Assembly: GCA_019118275.1 (NCBI GenBank)
Contig: DWZH01000032.1
Coordinates: 1-34,611, forward strand
Direction: 5' to 3'
DNA: 34,611 nucleotides
Origin: Candidatus Brachybacterium merdavium
GTDB lineage: Bacteria > Actinomycetota > Actinomycetes > Actinomycetales > Dermabacteraceae
Within the stretch, counting starts at the first letter, position 1. Each line of letters starts with the position of its first letter. The notes under the pieces were generated by a model. It searched no databases and was not told where the DNA came from. It was given only the letters and a program-made list of their open reading frames with translations. The translations under genes and the position numbers were made by a program. This document shows positions 1 through 9,509 of the stretch, piece by piece.

Positions 1-2
1 AG

Positions 3-416
3 GACCCCGACGACGACCTGCTCGAACGGCGGCCGCTCGCACTGCGCTACCTGCTGGACCCGGTGCTCGAGCCGCTGGGCACCGAGCGGGTCTACGCCTT
101 CGAAGGCTGCCTCTCCGTCGACGGCTGGGAGTCGATCGTGCCGCGCTCGCGCCGGGTGCGCCTGCGCGCGACCGAGCTGCTCGAGGACGGCGGGCTGCGC
201 GAGGTCGACGAGGAGCACCTGGGCTGGACCGCCCGGATCCTCCAGCACGAGACCGACCACCTGGCCGGGACCCTCTGCCACGATCTCGCCGTCCCCCGCT
301 CCTACATCGATGCCGCCTACTCCGGACACTACGCCGATCTCGGCGAGGCCGTGCGCCTGCTGGGCCTCAGCGGCGAGATCACCGAGCTCGGCGAGGGCGA
401 GGTCGTCATCGGCTGA
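3..416 (+). CDS. def: Peptide deformylase, C-terminal part (5' end outside the window)
   Basis: This frame is open from the first bases, so the start lies upstream of the window. Peptide deformylase removes the N-formyl group from nascent proteins using a metal centre. Two of the three family motifs are visible: EGCLS (motif 2, with the metal-binding Cys) and QHETDHLAGTL (motif 3, HExxH-type metal ligands plus the catalytic Glu). Motif 1 (GxGLAAxQ) would lie just upstream. The tail after the HETDH helix is about 50 residues and ends at a TGA at 414-416. The family call is firm. Actinobacteria often carry more than one deformylase, so whether this is the main copy cannot be told. An internal GTG at 63 is not a plausible start, because it would cut into the fold. 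Confidence 0.9.
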   Translation, partial: DPDDDLLERRPLALRYLLDPVLEPLGTERVYAFEGCLSVDGWESIVPRSRRVRLRATELLEDGGLREVDEEHLGWTARILQHETDHLAGTLCHDLAVPRSYIDAAYSGHYADLGEAVRLLGLSGEITELGEGEVVIG

Positions 417-513
417 CCGCGCGGCCGCTCGCGCGCCCCGCGCCTCCTCCAGGAATGCACGGGTCCAGGCGGTAGCTTGACCCTGTTCACGAATCGACAG
501 AACGGAGCCGACG

Positions 514-1269
514 GTGGCCCAGAGCGACCCGTACACCCCGCAGCCGGACCCCCATGCGCCTGACGCCCTGTCGGGTGATGGCGGGCTCATCGAGCAGATC
601 GACGAGCCCTGGCTGGAACTGATCGACACGGCGCTGCGCGTGCAGGCGCCGCTCGCGCGCGGCTATGTCGCCGCGCTGCGCAGGAAGCACCCCGAGGCGA
701 CGGACCGCCAGCTGCTCGAGCACGTCACCACGCGCTTCACCACCCTGACCACCCTCGCCGGCGCGGGTGTCGGTGGCGTGGCGGCGCTGCCGGGGCTGGG
801 CACCGTGGCGGCAGTGGGCCTCACCGTCGGCGAGGGCATCTCCTTCGCCGAGGCCTGCGCCTTCCTCACCCTCGCCTCCGCGGAGATCCACGGAGTGGAC
901 ATGACCGACGCCTCCACGCGCCGCCTGGTGCTGATGGGCGTGCTCGGCGGAGAGCGCGGCACCCGGATCATCGCCAGGACCATGGGCAAGCACGGGCTGC
1001 AGTGGCAGGCCGTCCTCGGGGGCGGTGGAGGCTTCCTGCCGAGCCTGATCAGCAAGCAGGTCTCGCGCTACGTGCGCCGCCGCGTGGTCTCCCGTGCGGG
1101 CAGGCTCTGGGTGCTGCGAGTGCTGCCCTTCGGCATCGGTGCCGTGCTCGGCGGGATCGGCACCCGCGCGGTCTCGAGGTCCGTGGTCGAGGCGATGCTG
1201 GAGATCTTCGCCTACGGCCCCACCCTCGAGGGGGAGATCGCGGCCGAGCGCCGCGAGCTGCAGGGCTGA
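514..1269 (+). CDS. Hypothetical membrane-associated protein, weakly EcsC-like
   Basis: The protein has 251 residues and starts at GTG 514, with GGAG at 504-507 giving a 6-nt spacing. The first 25 residues are Pro/Asp-rich and probably disordered. A helical region follows, then a Gly/Ala-rich hydrophobic segment (about residues 85-125, with repeated GAGVGG / GLGTVAAVGLTVGEG patterns) and a second hydrophobic segment near residues 205-222. Between them lies a basic stretch (RYVRRRVVSRAGR). The layout resembles EcsC-family proteins, which are poorly understood, but I match only the glycine-rich core. It sits alone between def and a bidirectional terminator, so it is probably monocistronic or the tail of the def transcript. 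It is a confident gene with unknown function. Confidence 0.8.
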   Translation: MAQSDPYTPQPDPHAPDALSGDGGLIEQIDEPWLELIDTALRVQAPLARGYVAALRRKHPEATDRQLLEHVTTRFTTLTTLAGAGVGGVAALPGLGTVAAVGLTVGEGISFAEACAFLTLASAEIHGVDMTDASTRRLVLMGVLGGERGTRIIARTMGKHGLQWQAVLGGGGGFLPSLISKQVSRYVRRRVVSRAGRLWVLRVLPFGIGAVLGGIGTRAVSRSVVEAMLEIFAYGPTLEGEIAAERRELQG

Positions 1270-1341
1270 TCCCGCGCCCCTCTCGCGTCCATCCTGCGCT
1301 TCGTCGTGCAGATCCTGCGCAGTCTCCGGGCGCACACAGCA

Positions 1342-1371
1342 GGAGGGCCGTCCCGATCGGGACGGCCCTCC
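1342..1371. terminator. Bidirectional intrinsic terminator, perfect 30-bp palindrome
   Basis: Two 15-nt arms (GGAGGGCCGTCCCGA and its exact complement) meet with no spacer, so in RNA the centre opens into a small loop. The element lies 72 nt after the stop of the EcsC-like gene and 47 nt beyond the ppa stop on the other strand, as expected for a shared terminator between convergent genes. There is no U-tract, which is common in actinobacterial terminators. Confidence 0.8.
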
Positions 1372-1418
1372 GCTCGTGCCAGGGACTCCGGGACGCCGCA
1401 GGCGGGCCCCGGAGCGCC

Positions 1419-1931
1419 TCACACCTCCTGGGTGAACTCGTTGGCGTGCTCGGTGCCGACGGCGCGCTGGTAGGAGCGGCGGATCTCCGCCTCCGCGTCG
1501 CTGCGGCCCTCCCAGTGCGCCCCCTCGACGCTCTTGCCCGGCTCGAGGTCCTTGTAGACCTCGAAGAAGTGCTGGATCTCCAGGCGATGGAACTCCGAGA
1601 CGTCGGTCAGCTCCTGACGGCGCACCTGGCGACGGTCGCCCACGGGCACCGCCACGATCTTGTCGTCACCGCCGGCCTCATCGCGCATGCGGAACATGCC
1701 CAGGGCGCGGCAGCGGATCAGGCAGCCCGGGAAGGTGGGCTCCTCGAGCAGGACGAGGCAGTCCAGCGGGTCGCCGTCCTCGCCGAGGGTCCCCTCGATG
1801 AAGCCGTAATCATCGGGGTAGCGCGTTGCGGTGAAGAGCATCCGGTCGAGCCGGATGCGACCGTTGTGGTGGTCCACCTCGTACTTGTTCCGATTCCCGC
1901 GAGGGATCTCGATGGTCACGTCGAATTCCAC
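1419..1931 (-). CDS. ppa: Inorganic pyrophosphatase (family I)
   Basis: A 170-residue soluble enzyme hydrolysing pyrophosphate to phosphate, which pulls polymerisation reactions forward in the cytoplasm. The N-terminus reads [21 protein letters not shown], typical of actinobacterial enzymes. The catalytic signature [11 protein letters not shown] supplies the Mg-binding aspartates, and [17 protein letters not shown] is intact. The frame stays open upstream to 2015, but that extension is unlike the family. GTG at 1931 gives the usual length and has GGAG nine bases upstream, so I place the start there. It is transcribed divergently from dacB, with only 68 nt between the two starts, so the promoters must lie back to back. 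Confidence 0.95.
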   Translation of the reverse strand: MEFDVTIEIPRGNRNKYEVDHHNGRIRLDRMLFTATRYPDDYGFIEGTLGEDGDPLDCLVLLEEPTFPGCLIRCRALGMFRMRDEAGGDDKIVAVPVGDRRQVRRQELTDVSEFHRLEIQHFFEVYKDLEPGKSVEGAHWEGRSDAEAEIRRSYQRAVGTEHANEFTQEV

Positions 1932-1986
1932 GACAGCCGCTCCGTTGCTCCGGCCCCGTGGGGCACTGGTAATGACCCGGACACCA

Positions 1987-1992
1987 TATCGT
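1987..1992 (+). promoter_or_regulatory. Putative -10 element (TATCGT) for a leaderless dacB transcript
   Basis: TATCGT fits the actinobacterial TANNNT -10 pattern and ends 7 nt before the ATG at 2000, so transcription would begin at or next to the start codon. No good Shine-Dalgarno sequence is present, which supports a leaderless start. The -35 region is weak. The same hexamer with a 17-bp spacer recurs at 23224 and 27478. Confidence 0.45.
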
Positions 1993-1999
1993 GGGGCGC

Positions 2000-3406
2000 A
2001 TGGCGCTGAGAGCATCTGAACGCATCTGGCGCACCACCGCGATCGTGATGTGCGCGGCGGTGCCCACGAGCTTCTACGTGCTCGGAGACCTCACCGACGC
2101 CTTCCCCGGGGTGCTCACGGTCCGCACCGTCGAGGAGGGACCGAAGGCCGGCCCCCGGGCCGTCGCCGAGGAGTGGGAGCGGCTCGCCCCGGAGGACGTG
2201 CTGACCCCGCCGTCTCCCGCGAGCGCTCCGGTCGAGAGCGCTGACCTGGAAGAACGCATGGCCTCGTGGGCCTCGCTGCCGGTGGTCGACGACGGCCTCG
2301 CCTTCAGCGTGGTCGATGCCGGCACCGGGGACGTGCTCGCCCAGCGCAGCTCCGAGACGGCGCTCGTGCCCGCCTCGACCCTCAAGCTGCTCACCGCGGC
2401 GGCGGTGCTGCGCCAGTACAGCGGGGACGAGGTGCTCACCACCCGCGCGACCGTCCAGGACGGCGTGATCACCCTCGTGGGCGGCGGTGACATGACTCTC
2501 AGCGAGGAGGAGCTGCGAGATCTCGCCGTGCAGGCCGCCGAGCTGGCCACCGCCCAGGGGGAGGGGACGGTCCAGGTGGCCTACGACGACAGCTACTTCG
2601 TGGGAGGGCACAACGAGGCCTGGGGGAACAACGGCGCCGCCGGCGGCTGGGTGACCCCCACCGCTTCCCTCGCCGTGGACGGCGGATGGCTCGACGGCCA
2701 GCAGTACGGACCGAAGTCCACCGATCCGGCCGGGGACGCCGCGGAGCGATTCGCCCAGCTGGTGGGGGAGGCCGGGCTCGAGGTCACCGGCGAGGTGGGC
2801 GAGCGCCCCGCCCCGGAGGCCGCCCCCTCCGTCGAGATCCACTCCGAACCGCTCGCAGAGATCGTGCGCCACACGCTGCTGATCTCGGACAACACCACCT
2901 CCGAGCTGCTCGCCCACCTGGTGGCCCTCGCCCGCGGCGAGGCGACCACCCCCGCCGGCGCCGCCGCCGCGGTCGAGGCGGAGATCCGCGAGCTGGCCGC
3001 CGAGCTCGGCGTGCCGGCCGAGGCCCTCGACGCCCTCGCCCTGCACGACGGCTCCGGCCTCTCCCGCCAGAACCGGGTGCCGCCCGCGCTGCTCTCCGCG
3101 GTGCTCGCCCAGGTGGCCTCCGGGGAGGTGCCCACCCTCGAGCAGATCCTCTTCGACATCCCCGTCGCCGGGCTGTCCGGCACGCTCGCGGAGCGCTTCG
3201 ACGACGAGGACACCCGTGCGGCCTCCGGCCTGGTGCGAGGAAAGACCGGCTATCTCGGAGGCGCCGCCACCCTGGCCGGGGTCGCGGTGCTGCCCGACGG
3301 CCGCACCGTCGGCTACTCGATCGTGGTGCACGGCTTCGACGGTGCCGATGCCGAGGCCGCCCGCGCCGCCGTGGACCACGTCTCGGCCGAGATGGTGCTG
3401 CCGTGA
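2000..3406 (+). CDS. dacB: D-alanyl-D-alanine carboxypeptidase/endopeptidase (PBP4, peptidase S13)
   Basis: The protein has 468 residues and trims D-Ala from peptidoglycan stem peptides outside the membrane. All three penicillin-binding motifs are present: STLK (S126/K129, nucleophile and base), SDN (about 296-298) and KTG (about 415-417). The DGSGLS motif of the class C PBP4 type lies near residue 350. An N-terminal hydrophobic stretch (about residues 10-28, after Arg/Glu-rich residues) serves as signal or membrane anchor, followed by a low-complexity linker. I chose ATG 2000 over GTG 1991 because of the -10 element 7 nt upstream. The stop TGA shares one base with the tilS ATG (TGATG), so the two genes are translationally coupled. 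Confidence 0.93.
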   Translation: MALRASERIWRTTAIVMCAAVPTSFYVLGDLTDAFPGVLTVRTVEEGPKAGPRAVAEEWERLAPEDVLTPPSPASAPVESADLEERMASWASLPVVDDGLAFSVVDAGTGDVLAQRSSETALVPASTLKLLTAAAVLRQYSGDEVLTTRATVQDGVITLVGGGDMTLSEEELRDLAVQAAELATAQGEGTVQVAYDDSYFVGGHNEAWGNNGAAGGWVTPTASLAVDGGWLDGQQYGPKSTDPAGDAAERFAQLVGEAGLEVTGEVGERPAPEAAPSVEIHSEPLAEIVRHTLLISDNTTSELLAHLVALARGEATTPAGAAAAVEAEIRELAAELGVPAEALDALALHDGSGLSRQNRVPPALLSAVLAQVASGEVPTLEQILFDIPVAGLSGTLAERFDDEDTRAASGLVRGKTGYLGGAATLAGVAVLPDGRTVGYSIVVHGFDGADAEAARAAVDHVSAEMVLP

Positions 3407-4500
3407 TGGCCGGCCCGCCTCCCGTCGTCGCCCGTGCCCGCACCGCCGTGCGGGCCGCGCTCGCCACCCGCCTGGAGGTTCTCGCTGACGACACCGCCGT
3501 CGGACATCTCTCGCCCCGCCTGCTGGTGGGCTGCAGCGGGGGAGCGGACTCCCTCGCGCTGCTGGCGATCACCGCATGGGTGGGCTCCCGGATGGGCCTG
3601 GAGACCGAGGCCGCGATAGTGGATCACGGGCTCCAGGAGGACTCCGCACAGATCGCCGAACGCGCGGCCGCCCAGGCGGAAAGGCTCGGCCTGCGCGCGC
3701 ACGTGCTGCGCGTCGAGGTCGACGCCGACGCCCCCGGTGGGATCGAGAACGCGGCCCGCACCGCGCGCCACCGCGCGCTCGAGACCGCCCTCGAGGAGCG
3801 CGGTGGCCTCGCGCTGCTGATGGCGCATACCCTCGACGACCAGGCCGAGCAGGTGCTGATGGGACTGGCCCGCGGCGCCGGCCCCCGCTCCCTGGCCGGG
3901 ATCCCCCGTGCCCGCGGCGCCCTGCTGCGTCCCTTCCTGGGCACCGGGCGCGACGAGACCACCGCCCTGCGCCGTGCCGACACCGAGGAGATCTGCCGCC
4001 TGCACGACCTGGAGTGGTGGGAGGACCCCATGAACGCGGACCAGACTCTGCTGCGCTCCCGGGTGCGCCACCGCGCCCTGCCCCTGCTGCGCGAGATCCT
4101 CGGCGAGCAGATCGACGAGAACCTCGCCCGCACCGCCGACCTGGTGCGCCCGGACGTCGACCACCTCGACGCCGAGGCCCGCGAGCTGCTGGCCTCCCTG
4201 CGCCGCGACGGCGGCGAGCTGCGCGAGGACGGCGATCTGCTGCTGCTGGACGTGCACGCGCTGGCCGCGGTCGCGGCACCGCTGCGCACCCGCATCCTGC
4301 GCGACGCCTCACGTTCCGCTGACCGCGCAATCCGCGCTCCTGAGACCCCCGGCACGACGAAGTCCCTGCTTCGGCGCCAGGTGCTCGCGATCGACGCCCT
4401 GATCGTCTCATGGCGCGGTCAGGCTGCCGTGTCCGTTCCGGGTAGGATCGAAGTCGCTCGCCGCGACGGCCTGTTGGTGTGGCGCCGCCTCGATCCGTGA
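3406..4500 (+). CDS. tilS: tRNA(Ile)-lysidine synthase
   Basis: The enzyme adds lysine to C34 of the CAU anticodon of minor tRNA-Ile, using ATP, so that AUA is read as isoleucine. The PP-loop SGGADS is at residues 44-49, within [16 protein letters not shown]. Downstream family blocks are recognisable: VDHGLQ, the [12 protein letters not shown] helix, and EDPMNAD followed by [12 protein letters not shown]. The C-terminal part is shorter and less conserved, as usual in actinobacteria (364 residues total). The start ATG at 3406 overlaps the dacB stop by one base. The frame is open further upstream inside dacB, but that part is only the shadow of dacB. The gene precedes hpt and ftsH, a neighbourhood shared by many bacteria (tilS-hpt-ftsH). 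Confidence 0.95.
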   Translation: MAGPPPVVARARTAVRAALATRLEVLADDTAVGHLSPRLLVGCSGGADSLALLAITAWVGSRMGLETEAAIVDHGLQEDSAQIAERAAAQAERLGLRAHVLRVEVDADAPGGIENAARTARHRALETALEERGGLALLMAHTLDDQAEQVLMGLARGAGPRSLAGIPRARGALLRPFLGTGRDETTALRRADTEEICRLHDLEWWEDPMNADQTLLRSRVRHRALPLLREILGEQIDENLARTADLVRPDVDHLDAEARELLASLRRDGGELREDGDLLLLDVHALAAVAAPLRTRILRDASRSADRAIRAPETPGTTKSLLRRQVLAIDALIVSWRGQAAVSVPGRIEVARRDGLLVWRRLDP

Positions 4501-4544
4501 GCCGCGGCAGACGCACCCCACCACGTTCCATGGAGGAGATCCGC

Positions 4545-5099
4545 GTGCCCCAGACGCACCCCCACCCCGATGTCGACCGCGTGTTGCTGGACGAGCAGCA
4601 GATCCGCGATCGGCTCGCCGAGCTCGGCCAGCAGATCGCCGAGGACTACGCGGACGAGCCGCCGGTCCTGGTCGGCGTGCTGCGAGGCGCGGTGATGGTG
4701 ATGGCCGATCTGGCGCGCCAGATCGACCTCAAGGTCGAGATGGACTGGATGGCCGTCTCCTCCTACGGCTCGGGCACCAAGTCCTCCGGCGTGGTGCGGA
4801 TCCTCAAGGACCTCTCCGGTGACATCACCGGGCGCAAGGTGCTGATCGTCGAGGACATCATCGACTCCGGCCTCACCCTGAAGTGGCTGCTGTCGAACCT
4901 CCGCTCGCGCGGGCCCAAGAGCGTCGAGATCGCGACCCTGCTGCGCAAGCCCGAGGCCGCGCGGGTCGAGATCGACGTGAAGTACGTCGGCTTCGACATC
5001 CCCAACGAGTTCGTCATCGGCTACGGCCTCGACTACGCCGAGAACTACCGCAACCTCCCCTACGTGGGCGTCCTCGCACGCTCGGTCTACGAGGACTGA
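4545..5099 (+). CDS. hpt: Hypoxanthine(-guanine) phosphoribosyltransferase
   Basis: A 184-residue cytoplasmic purine-salvage enzyme transferring PRPP ribose-phosphate onto hypoxanthine or guanine. The PRPP-binding loop [10 protein letters not shown] is at residues 102-111. The flexible catalytic loop region ([11 protein letters not shown]) and the late [15 protein letters not shown] block are intact. A GGAGGAG Shine-Dalgarno at 4532-4538 lies 6 nt before GTG 4545. The upstream ATG at 4530 overlaps this ribosome site, so it is not the start. The gene sits 44 nt after tilS and 4 nt before ftsH. Confidence 0.95.
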   Translation: MPQTHPHPDVDRVLLDEQQIRDRLAELGQQIAEDYADEPPVLVGVLRGAVMVMADLARQIDLKVEMDWMAVSSYGSGTKSSGVVRILKDLSGDITGRKVLIVEDIIDSGLTLKWLLSNLRSRGPKSVEIATLLRKPEAARVEIDVKYVGFDIPNEFVIGYGLDYAENYRNLPYVGVLARSVYED

Positions 5100-5103
5100 T
5101 CCC

Positions 5104-7179
5104 GTGGCAGATTCCGCCAAGAATTCCAGCGGCAGGAAGCGCCGCCCGTTCTCCGGACTCGCGCTGTGGATCATCGTCGCGCTCCTGCTGGGCATGGCGA
5201 TGTTCTCCCTGTTCGGCCGTGACGGCTACCAGCAGATCGACACCCAGCAGGGTCTCGAGCTGCTCGCCGGGGACACCGTCGAGCAGGTGAAGATCACCGG
5301 CGGCAACCAGCAGCGGGTGGACCTGGTGCTCACCGAGGAGTTCGTCGACGGCGAGGAGAGCAAGGGCACCGAGGTGCGCTTCGCCTATGTCGACGCGCGC
5401 GCCGAGGCCGTCGTCCAGGCGGTCGAGGAGAACGCGCCGGCCAAGGGCTACACCGACGAGATCGCCACCAGCTCCTGGTGGTCCACCCTGCTGCTGTCCT
5501 TCCTGCCCCTGCTGATCTTCATCGGCCTGTTCTGGTTCCTGATCATGAACGCCCAGGGCGGCGGCAAGGCGATGCAGTTCGGCAAGTCCAAGGCGAAGCT
5601 GTTCAACAAAGAGGCTCCCAAGGTCACCTTCGCGGACGTCGCCGGGGCCGAGGAGGCCGTCGAGGAGCTCGACGAGATCAAGCAGTTCCTCGTCGATCCG
5701 GGCCGCTACCAGGCCGTGGGCGCCAAGATCCCCAAGGGCGTGCTGCTGTACGGCCCGCCCGGCACCGGCAAGACCCTGCTGGCCAAGGCTGTCGCCGGCG
5801 AGGCGAACGTGCCCTTCTACTCCATCTCCGGCTCGGACTTCGTGGAGATGTTCGTGGGTGTCGGCGCGAGCCGCGTGCGCGACCTGTTCAACACCGCCAA
5901 GGAGAACTCCCCGGCGATCATCTTCATCGACGAGATCAACGCCGTCGGCCGCCACCGCGGGGCCGGCATGGGCGGTGGGCACGACGAGCGCGAACAGACC
6001 CTGAACCAGATGCTGGTGGAGATGGACGGGTTCGAGGACAACGAGAACGTCATCCTCATCGCCGCCACCAACCGCGTGGACATCCTGGACCCCGCCCTGC
6101 TGCGTCCGGGCCGCTTCGACCGCCAGATCGCCGTGCAGGCCCCCGATCTCAAGGGCCGCCTGCACATCCTGCGCGTGCACGCCAAGGGCAAGCCGTTCGC
6201 CCACGACGTCGACCTCGAGGCCGTGGCGCGCCGCACCATCGGCATGTCCGGTGCGGACCTGGCCAACGTGCTCAACGAGGCCGCGCTGCTGACGGCCCGC
6301 TCGCACAACCAGATCATCGACAACCGCGCCCTGGACGAGGCCATCGACCGCGTCTCCATGGGACCCCAGCGCTACTCCAAGGTGATGACCGAGCGCGAGC
6401 GCCAGATGACCGCCTACCACGAGGGCGGCCACGCACTGGTGGCGGCGGCGCTGAACAACTCCGCGCCGGTCACCAAGGTGACCATCCTCCCGCGCGGCCA
6501 GGCCGGTGGCTACACCATGGTCGTGCCCACCCAGGACCGCAACTACCAGTCCCGCAACGAGCTGCTGGACCGTCTGGCCTACGCGATGGGCGGCTACGCC
6601 GTGGAGGAGAGCATCTTCCACGACGTGACCACCGGCCCCAGCAACGACCTGCAGCAGGCCACGAAGATCGCCCGCACCATGGTCATGCAGCTGGGGATGA
6701 CCTCCTCCGTGGGCCAGATCGCGCTGTCCGGCGACCAGGACGAGGTCTTCGTGGGCATGCAGCAGGGTCAGGCACCCCGCTTCAGCGCCGAGACCGCCTC
6801 CCTCATCGACAAGGAGGTGCGGGCTCTGCTCGACAACGCCTTGGACGAGGCCTGGGCGGTGATCGTGGAGAACCGGCACGTGCTCGATCGCCTGGTCGCC
6901 GAGCTGCTCGAGCGGGAGACCCTGAACGAGCACGACCTGGCCGAGATCTTCGCCGACGTCAGGAAGCGTCCTCTGCGCGAGGTGTGGACCTCCAGCAGCG
7001 AGCGGCCCACGCTCGAGGCGCCGAAGGTGGGCGGCACCACCACCGCCACCGGTACGGAGGAGCACGACGCGGGCGAGCCGATGCAGCCCAATCCGCCCGA
7101 GCTGCCCCACCCTGGTGGGGACGACCCCGAGATCCCCGGGGCCCCGCGCGAGGGTGGCCCGGGCGGGACGGGAGTCTGA
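5104..7179 (+). CDS. ftsH: ATP-dependent zinc metalloprotease FtsH
   Basis: A 691-residue membrane AAA+ protease that degrades misassembled membrane proteins and some regulators. There are two transmembrane segments (about 17-37 and 128-149) around an extracytoplasmic domain. Walker A GPPGTGKT is at 217-224 and Walker B IIFIDE at 272-277. The second-region-of-homology arginines follow ([10 protein letters not shown]), and the zinc site HEGGH is at 439-443, with a third ligand Asp in the [10 protein letters not shown] block. The C-terminal 60 residues are Pro/Gly/Glu-rich and probably disordered. Two conserved positions differ: DEID reads DEIN, and the usual ATNRPD reads ATNRVD. The start is GTG, 4 nt after hpt. 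The folE ribosome-binding site lies inside its last codons. Confidence 0.96.
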   Translation: MADSAKNSSGRKRRPFSGLALWIIVALLLGMAMFSLFGRDGYQQIDTQQGLELLAGDTVEQVKITGGNQQRVDLVLTEEFVDGEESKGTEVRFAYVDARAEAVVQAVEENAPAKGYTDEIATSSWWSTLLLSFLPLLIFIGLFWFLIMNAQGGGKAMQFGKSKAKLFNKEAPKVTFADVAGAEEAVEELDEIKQFLVDPGRYQAVGAKIPKGVLLYGPPGTGKTLLAKAVAGEANVPFYSISGSDFVEMFVGVGASRVRDLFNTAKENSPAIIFIDEINAVGRHRGAGMGGGHDEREQTLNQMLVEMDGFEDNENVILIAATNRVDILDPALLRPGRFDRQIAVQAPDLKGRLHILRVHAKGKPFAHDVDLEAVARRTIGMSGADLANVLNEAALLTARSHNQIIDNRALDEAIDRVSMGPQRYSKVMTERERQMTAYHEGGHALVAAALNNSAPVTKVTILPRGQAGGYTMVVPTQDRNYQSRNELLDRLAYAMGGYAVEESIFHDVTTGPSNDLQQATKIARTMVMQLGMTSSVGQIALSGDQDEVFVGMQQGQAPRFSAETASLIDKEVRALLDNALDEAWAVIVENRHVLDRLVAELLERETLNEHDLAEIFADVRKRPLREVWTSSSERPTLEAPKVGGTTTATGTEEHDAGEPMQPNPPELPHPGGDDPEIPGAPREGGPGGTGV

Positions 7180-7180
7180 C

Positions 7181-7747
7181 ATGCCTGTCGATCAGCCGCG
7201 CGTGCAGGCCGCGGTCCGGGAGATCCTCGCCGCGATCGGCGAGGACCCAGACCGCGAAGGCCTGCAGGACACGCCCGCCCGGGTGGCCCGGATGTACCAG
7301 GAGGTGTTCTTCGGCCTGGACCAGGACGCCCAGGAGCCGCTGGCAACCACCTTCGACATCGACCACCAGGAGTTGGTGCTGGTGCGCGATATCGGCTTCC
7401 ACTCCATGTGCGAGCATCACCTGCTGCCGTTCTTCGGGATCGCCCACGTGGGCTACATCCCCGGCGCGGGAAAGGTCACCGGGCTCAGCAAGCTCGCCCG
7501 GCTGGTCCACGTCTATGCCCGCCGGCCGCAGGTGCAGGAGCGCATCACCTCGCAGATCGCCGACGCCCTGATGGACGAGATCAGTGCCTCCGGCGCGATC
7601 GTGGTGATCGAGGCCGAGCACATGTGCATGTCCATGCGGGGGGTGCGAGCCGACGGGGCTCGCACCGTCACCAGCGCGGTGCGCGGCATGCTGCGGGACA
7701 GCCCCAGCACCCGCGCCGAGGCGATGAGCCTCATCAATCGGAGCTGA
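7181..7747 (+). CDS. folE: GTP cyclohydrolase I
   Basis: The enzyme makes 7,8-dihydroneopterin triphosphate from GTP, the first step of folate synthesis. It has 188 residues, close to the usual core length. The zinc ligands are C77 and H80 in [10 protein letters not shown] and C149 in EHMCMSMRG. The GLSKLAR active-site block is at about 101-107. ATG 7181 follows the ftsH stop directly and has GGAG at 7171-7174, spaced 6 nt. The frame is open upstream into ftsH, but that extension is unlike the family. It begins a compact folate block, folE-folP-folB/K. Confidence 0.96.
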   Translation: MPVDQPRVQAAVREILAAIGEDPDREGLQDTPARVARMYQEVFFGLDQDAQEPLATTFDIDHQELVLVRDIGFHSMCEHHLLPFFGIAHVGYIPGAGKVTGLSKLARLVHVYARRPQVQERITSQIADALMDEISASGAIVVIEAEHMCMSMRGVRADGARTVTSAVRGMLRDSPSTRAEAMSLINRS

Positions 7748-7752
7748 TCGAG

Positions 7753-8622
7753 ATGGCACGCTCCTGGCCCGACGGACTGCCGGCGCGGCTCGCCGGTGAC
7801 GACACCCTCGTGATGGGGGTCCTGAACGTCACGCCCGACTCCTTCTCCGACGGCGGCCGGTACGAGGACCCCGTCTCCGCGGTCGCCCACGGACGGACGC
7901 TGATCGCCCAGGGGGCGAGCATCGTCGACGTGGGCGGGGAGTCCACCCGGCCCGGTGCCCCCCGCGTCGATGAGCAGGAGGAGCTGGCCCGGGTGGTGCC
8001 GGTGGTCGCCGAGCTCGCCGCCGAGGACGTCGTGGTCAGCGTCGACACCATGCGCGCCTCGGTCGCTGCGGCCAGCGTCGAGGCCGGCGCCCTGATCGTC
8101 AACGACGTCTCCGCTGGTCGGGCCGACGAGGACATGGGCCGACAGTCCGCTCGGCTGCGCACCCGCCTGGGCACCCCGCCGGTGTTCATCGCGATGCACT
8201 GGCGCGGCCACAGCGACGTGATGAACGAGCTCGCCGTCTACACGGACGTCGCCCGGGACAGTGCCGCCGAGCTCGCCGAGCGCCTCGAGGCGCTGCGTGA
8301 GGCAGGTGTCGAGGACCGGTTCCTGGTCGTCGATCCCGGGCTGGGCTTCTCCAAGACCGGGGAACAGAACTGGGAGGTGCTGTCCCGCTGGGAGCTGATC
8401 TGCGGCCACGGGCTGCCCGTGCTGATCGGCGCCTCCCGCAAACGCTTCGTCAGCACCATGGGAGTCGACCGGGACGCCGCGACCGCCGCGATCAGCGCCT
8501 ACAGCGCCGAGCAGGGCGCCTGGGCGGTGCGGGTGCACGAGGTCCCCGGCTCCCTGGCCGCAGTGCGGGTCGGGGACCGGCTGCGCCGCGGACGCCGTGA
8601 GCTGCAGGAGGCGGGGCGATGA
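7753..8622 (+). CDS. folP: Dihydropteroate synthase
   Basis: The enzyme condenses 6-hydroxymethyl-dihydropterin pyrophosphate with p-aminobenzoate to give dihydropteroate, and is the sulfonamide target. It has 289 residues. The two family signatures are clear: GVLNVTPDSFSDGG at about 22-35 and GGESTRPGA at about 61-69. The substrate-binding elements VDPGLGFSKT and IGASRKRF follow. The start ATG 7753 lies 5 nt after the folE stop. The last 4 nt overlap the next gene (ATGA), so FolP and FolB/K are translationally coupled. Confidence 0.96.
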   Translation: MARSWPDGLPARLAGDDTLVMGVLNVTPDSFSDGGRYEDPVSAVAHGRTLIAQGASIVDVGGESTRPGAPRVDEQEELARVVPVVAELAAEDVVVSVDTMRASVAAASVEAGALIVNDVSAGRADEDMGRQSARLRTRLGTPPVFIAMHWRGHSDVMNELAVYTDVARDSAAELAERLEALREAGVEDRFLVVDPGLGFSKTGEQNWEVLSRWELICGHGLPVLIGASRKRFVSTMGVDRDAATAAISAYSAEQGAWAVRVHEVPGSLAAVRVGDRLRRGRRELQEAGR

Positions 8623-9509
8623 CGGGCGCGCAGCTGGATCGCATCGAGGTGACCGGGATCCGCGGCTGGGGTCACCACGGTGTCCTGGCCGCGGAGAAGG
8701 AGCTGGGCCAGGAGTTCTCGGCCGACGTCACGCTGTGGCTGTCGACCGGTCCGGCCGGCAGGGCCGATCGTCTCTCCCGCACCGTGAACTACGCCGATGT
8801 CGTCGCCGATGTCCATGCGGAGATCAGCACCGGCTCCCACGACCTGCTCGAGACCCTCGCCGAGCGGATCGCCGCCCGGATCCTGAGCGGCGTCGGCGAT
8901 CCCCTGGTCCGCCGGGTCGACGTGGTCGTCCACAAACCGGCCGCGCCGGTGGGGCTGCCCGTCGGCGATGTGCGTCTGGCCATCTCCCGTGAGGGTGCGC
9001 AGGTTTCCGCCGTGCTGGCGCTCGGAAGCAACCTGGGGGACCGCGAGGGGTATCTGGCCCGGGCGCTCGAGCGGCTGACCGCCGAGCCCGGGATCGACGT
9101 CTCCTGGACCGGCCCGGTGGTGGAGACCCAGCCCGTCGGCGGCCCCGACGACCAGGGACCCTTCCTGAACACCGTGATCGGGGTCCACACCTCGCTCGGC
9201 CCCTTCGATCTGCTCGCCGTCGCCCAGCGCCTCGAGCGCGATGCCCACCGGGAGCGCCTGGTGCGCTGGGGGCCGCGCACCCTGGACGTGGACGTGATCA
9301 CCTACGGCCCTCACCGCAGTGAAGATCCCGAGCTGACGCTGCCGCACCCCCGGGCTCACCAGCGGGCCTTCGTCCTGGCCCCCTGGCACGCCGCCCAGCC
9401 CGAAGCGGAGCTGCCCGGCCACGGGAGCATCGCCGAGCTGCTGGCCCGGGCCGGGGACCGGGACGGATTGCGTCCAGGCCCCGCGATCACGGGATACGCG
9501 GCCCCATGA
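8619..9509 (+). CDS. folK: Bifunctional dihydroneopterin aldolase / HPPK (FolB-FolK fusion)
   Basis: One 296-residue polypeptide carries two consecutive folate enzymes. Residues about 5-123 are dihydroneopterin aldolase, with the early RGWGHHGVLAAEK block, NYADV, and the catalytic lysine in VHKPAAP (105-110). Residues about 129-296 are 6-hydroxymethyl-dihydropterin pyrophosphokinase. That domain begins at VLALGSNLGDR and contains the Mg/ATP signature RWGPRTLDVDVI (about 216-227) and the LPHPRAHQRAFVL ending. No stop or frameshift separates the halves, so this is a real fusion. It overlaps folP by 4 nt and the DUF3180 gene by 4 nt. The symbol names the C-terminal domain; folB applies to the first. 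Confidence 0.95.
   Translation: MTGAQLDRIEVTGIRGWGHHGVLAAEKELGQEFSADVTLWLSTGPAGRADRLSRTVNYADVVADVHAEISTGSHDLLETLAERIAARILSGVGDPLVRRVDVVVHKPAAPVGLPVGDVRLAISREGAQVSAVLALGSNLGDREGYLARALERLTAEPGIDVSWTGPVVETQPVGGPDDQGPFLNTVIGVHTSLGPFDLLAVAQRLERDAHRERLVRWGPRTLDVDVITYGPHRSEDPELTLPHPRAHQRAFVLAPWHAAQPEAELPGHGSIAELLARAGDRDGLRPGPAITGYAAP

Noticed and set aside
1932-2015. N-terminal extension of ppa
   Set aside because: It would overlap the dacB start and add 28 residues unlike the family. The GTG at 1931 has a ribosome site and gives the normal N-terminus.
4530-4544. ATG 4530 as the hpt start
   Set aside because: It overlaps the GGAGGAG ribosome site that correctly serves GTG 4545.
5014-7182. Very long open frame on the minus strand opposite ftsH
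   Set aside because: It mirrors the GC-rich codon structure of ftsH. The product is rich in Gly, Val, His and Leu repeats without family motifs, and ftsH itself is certain.
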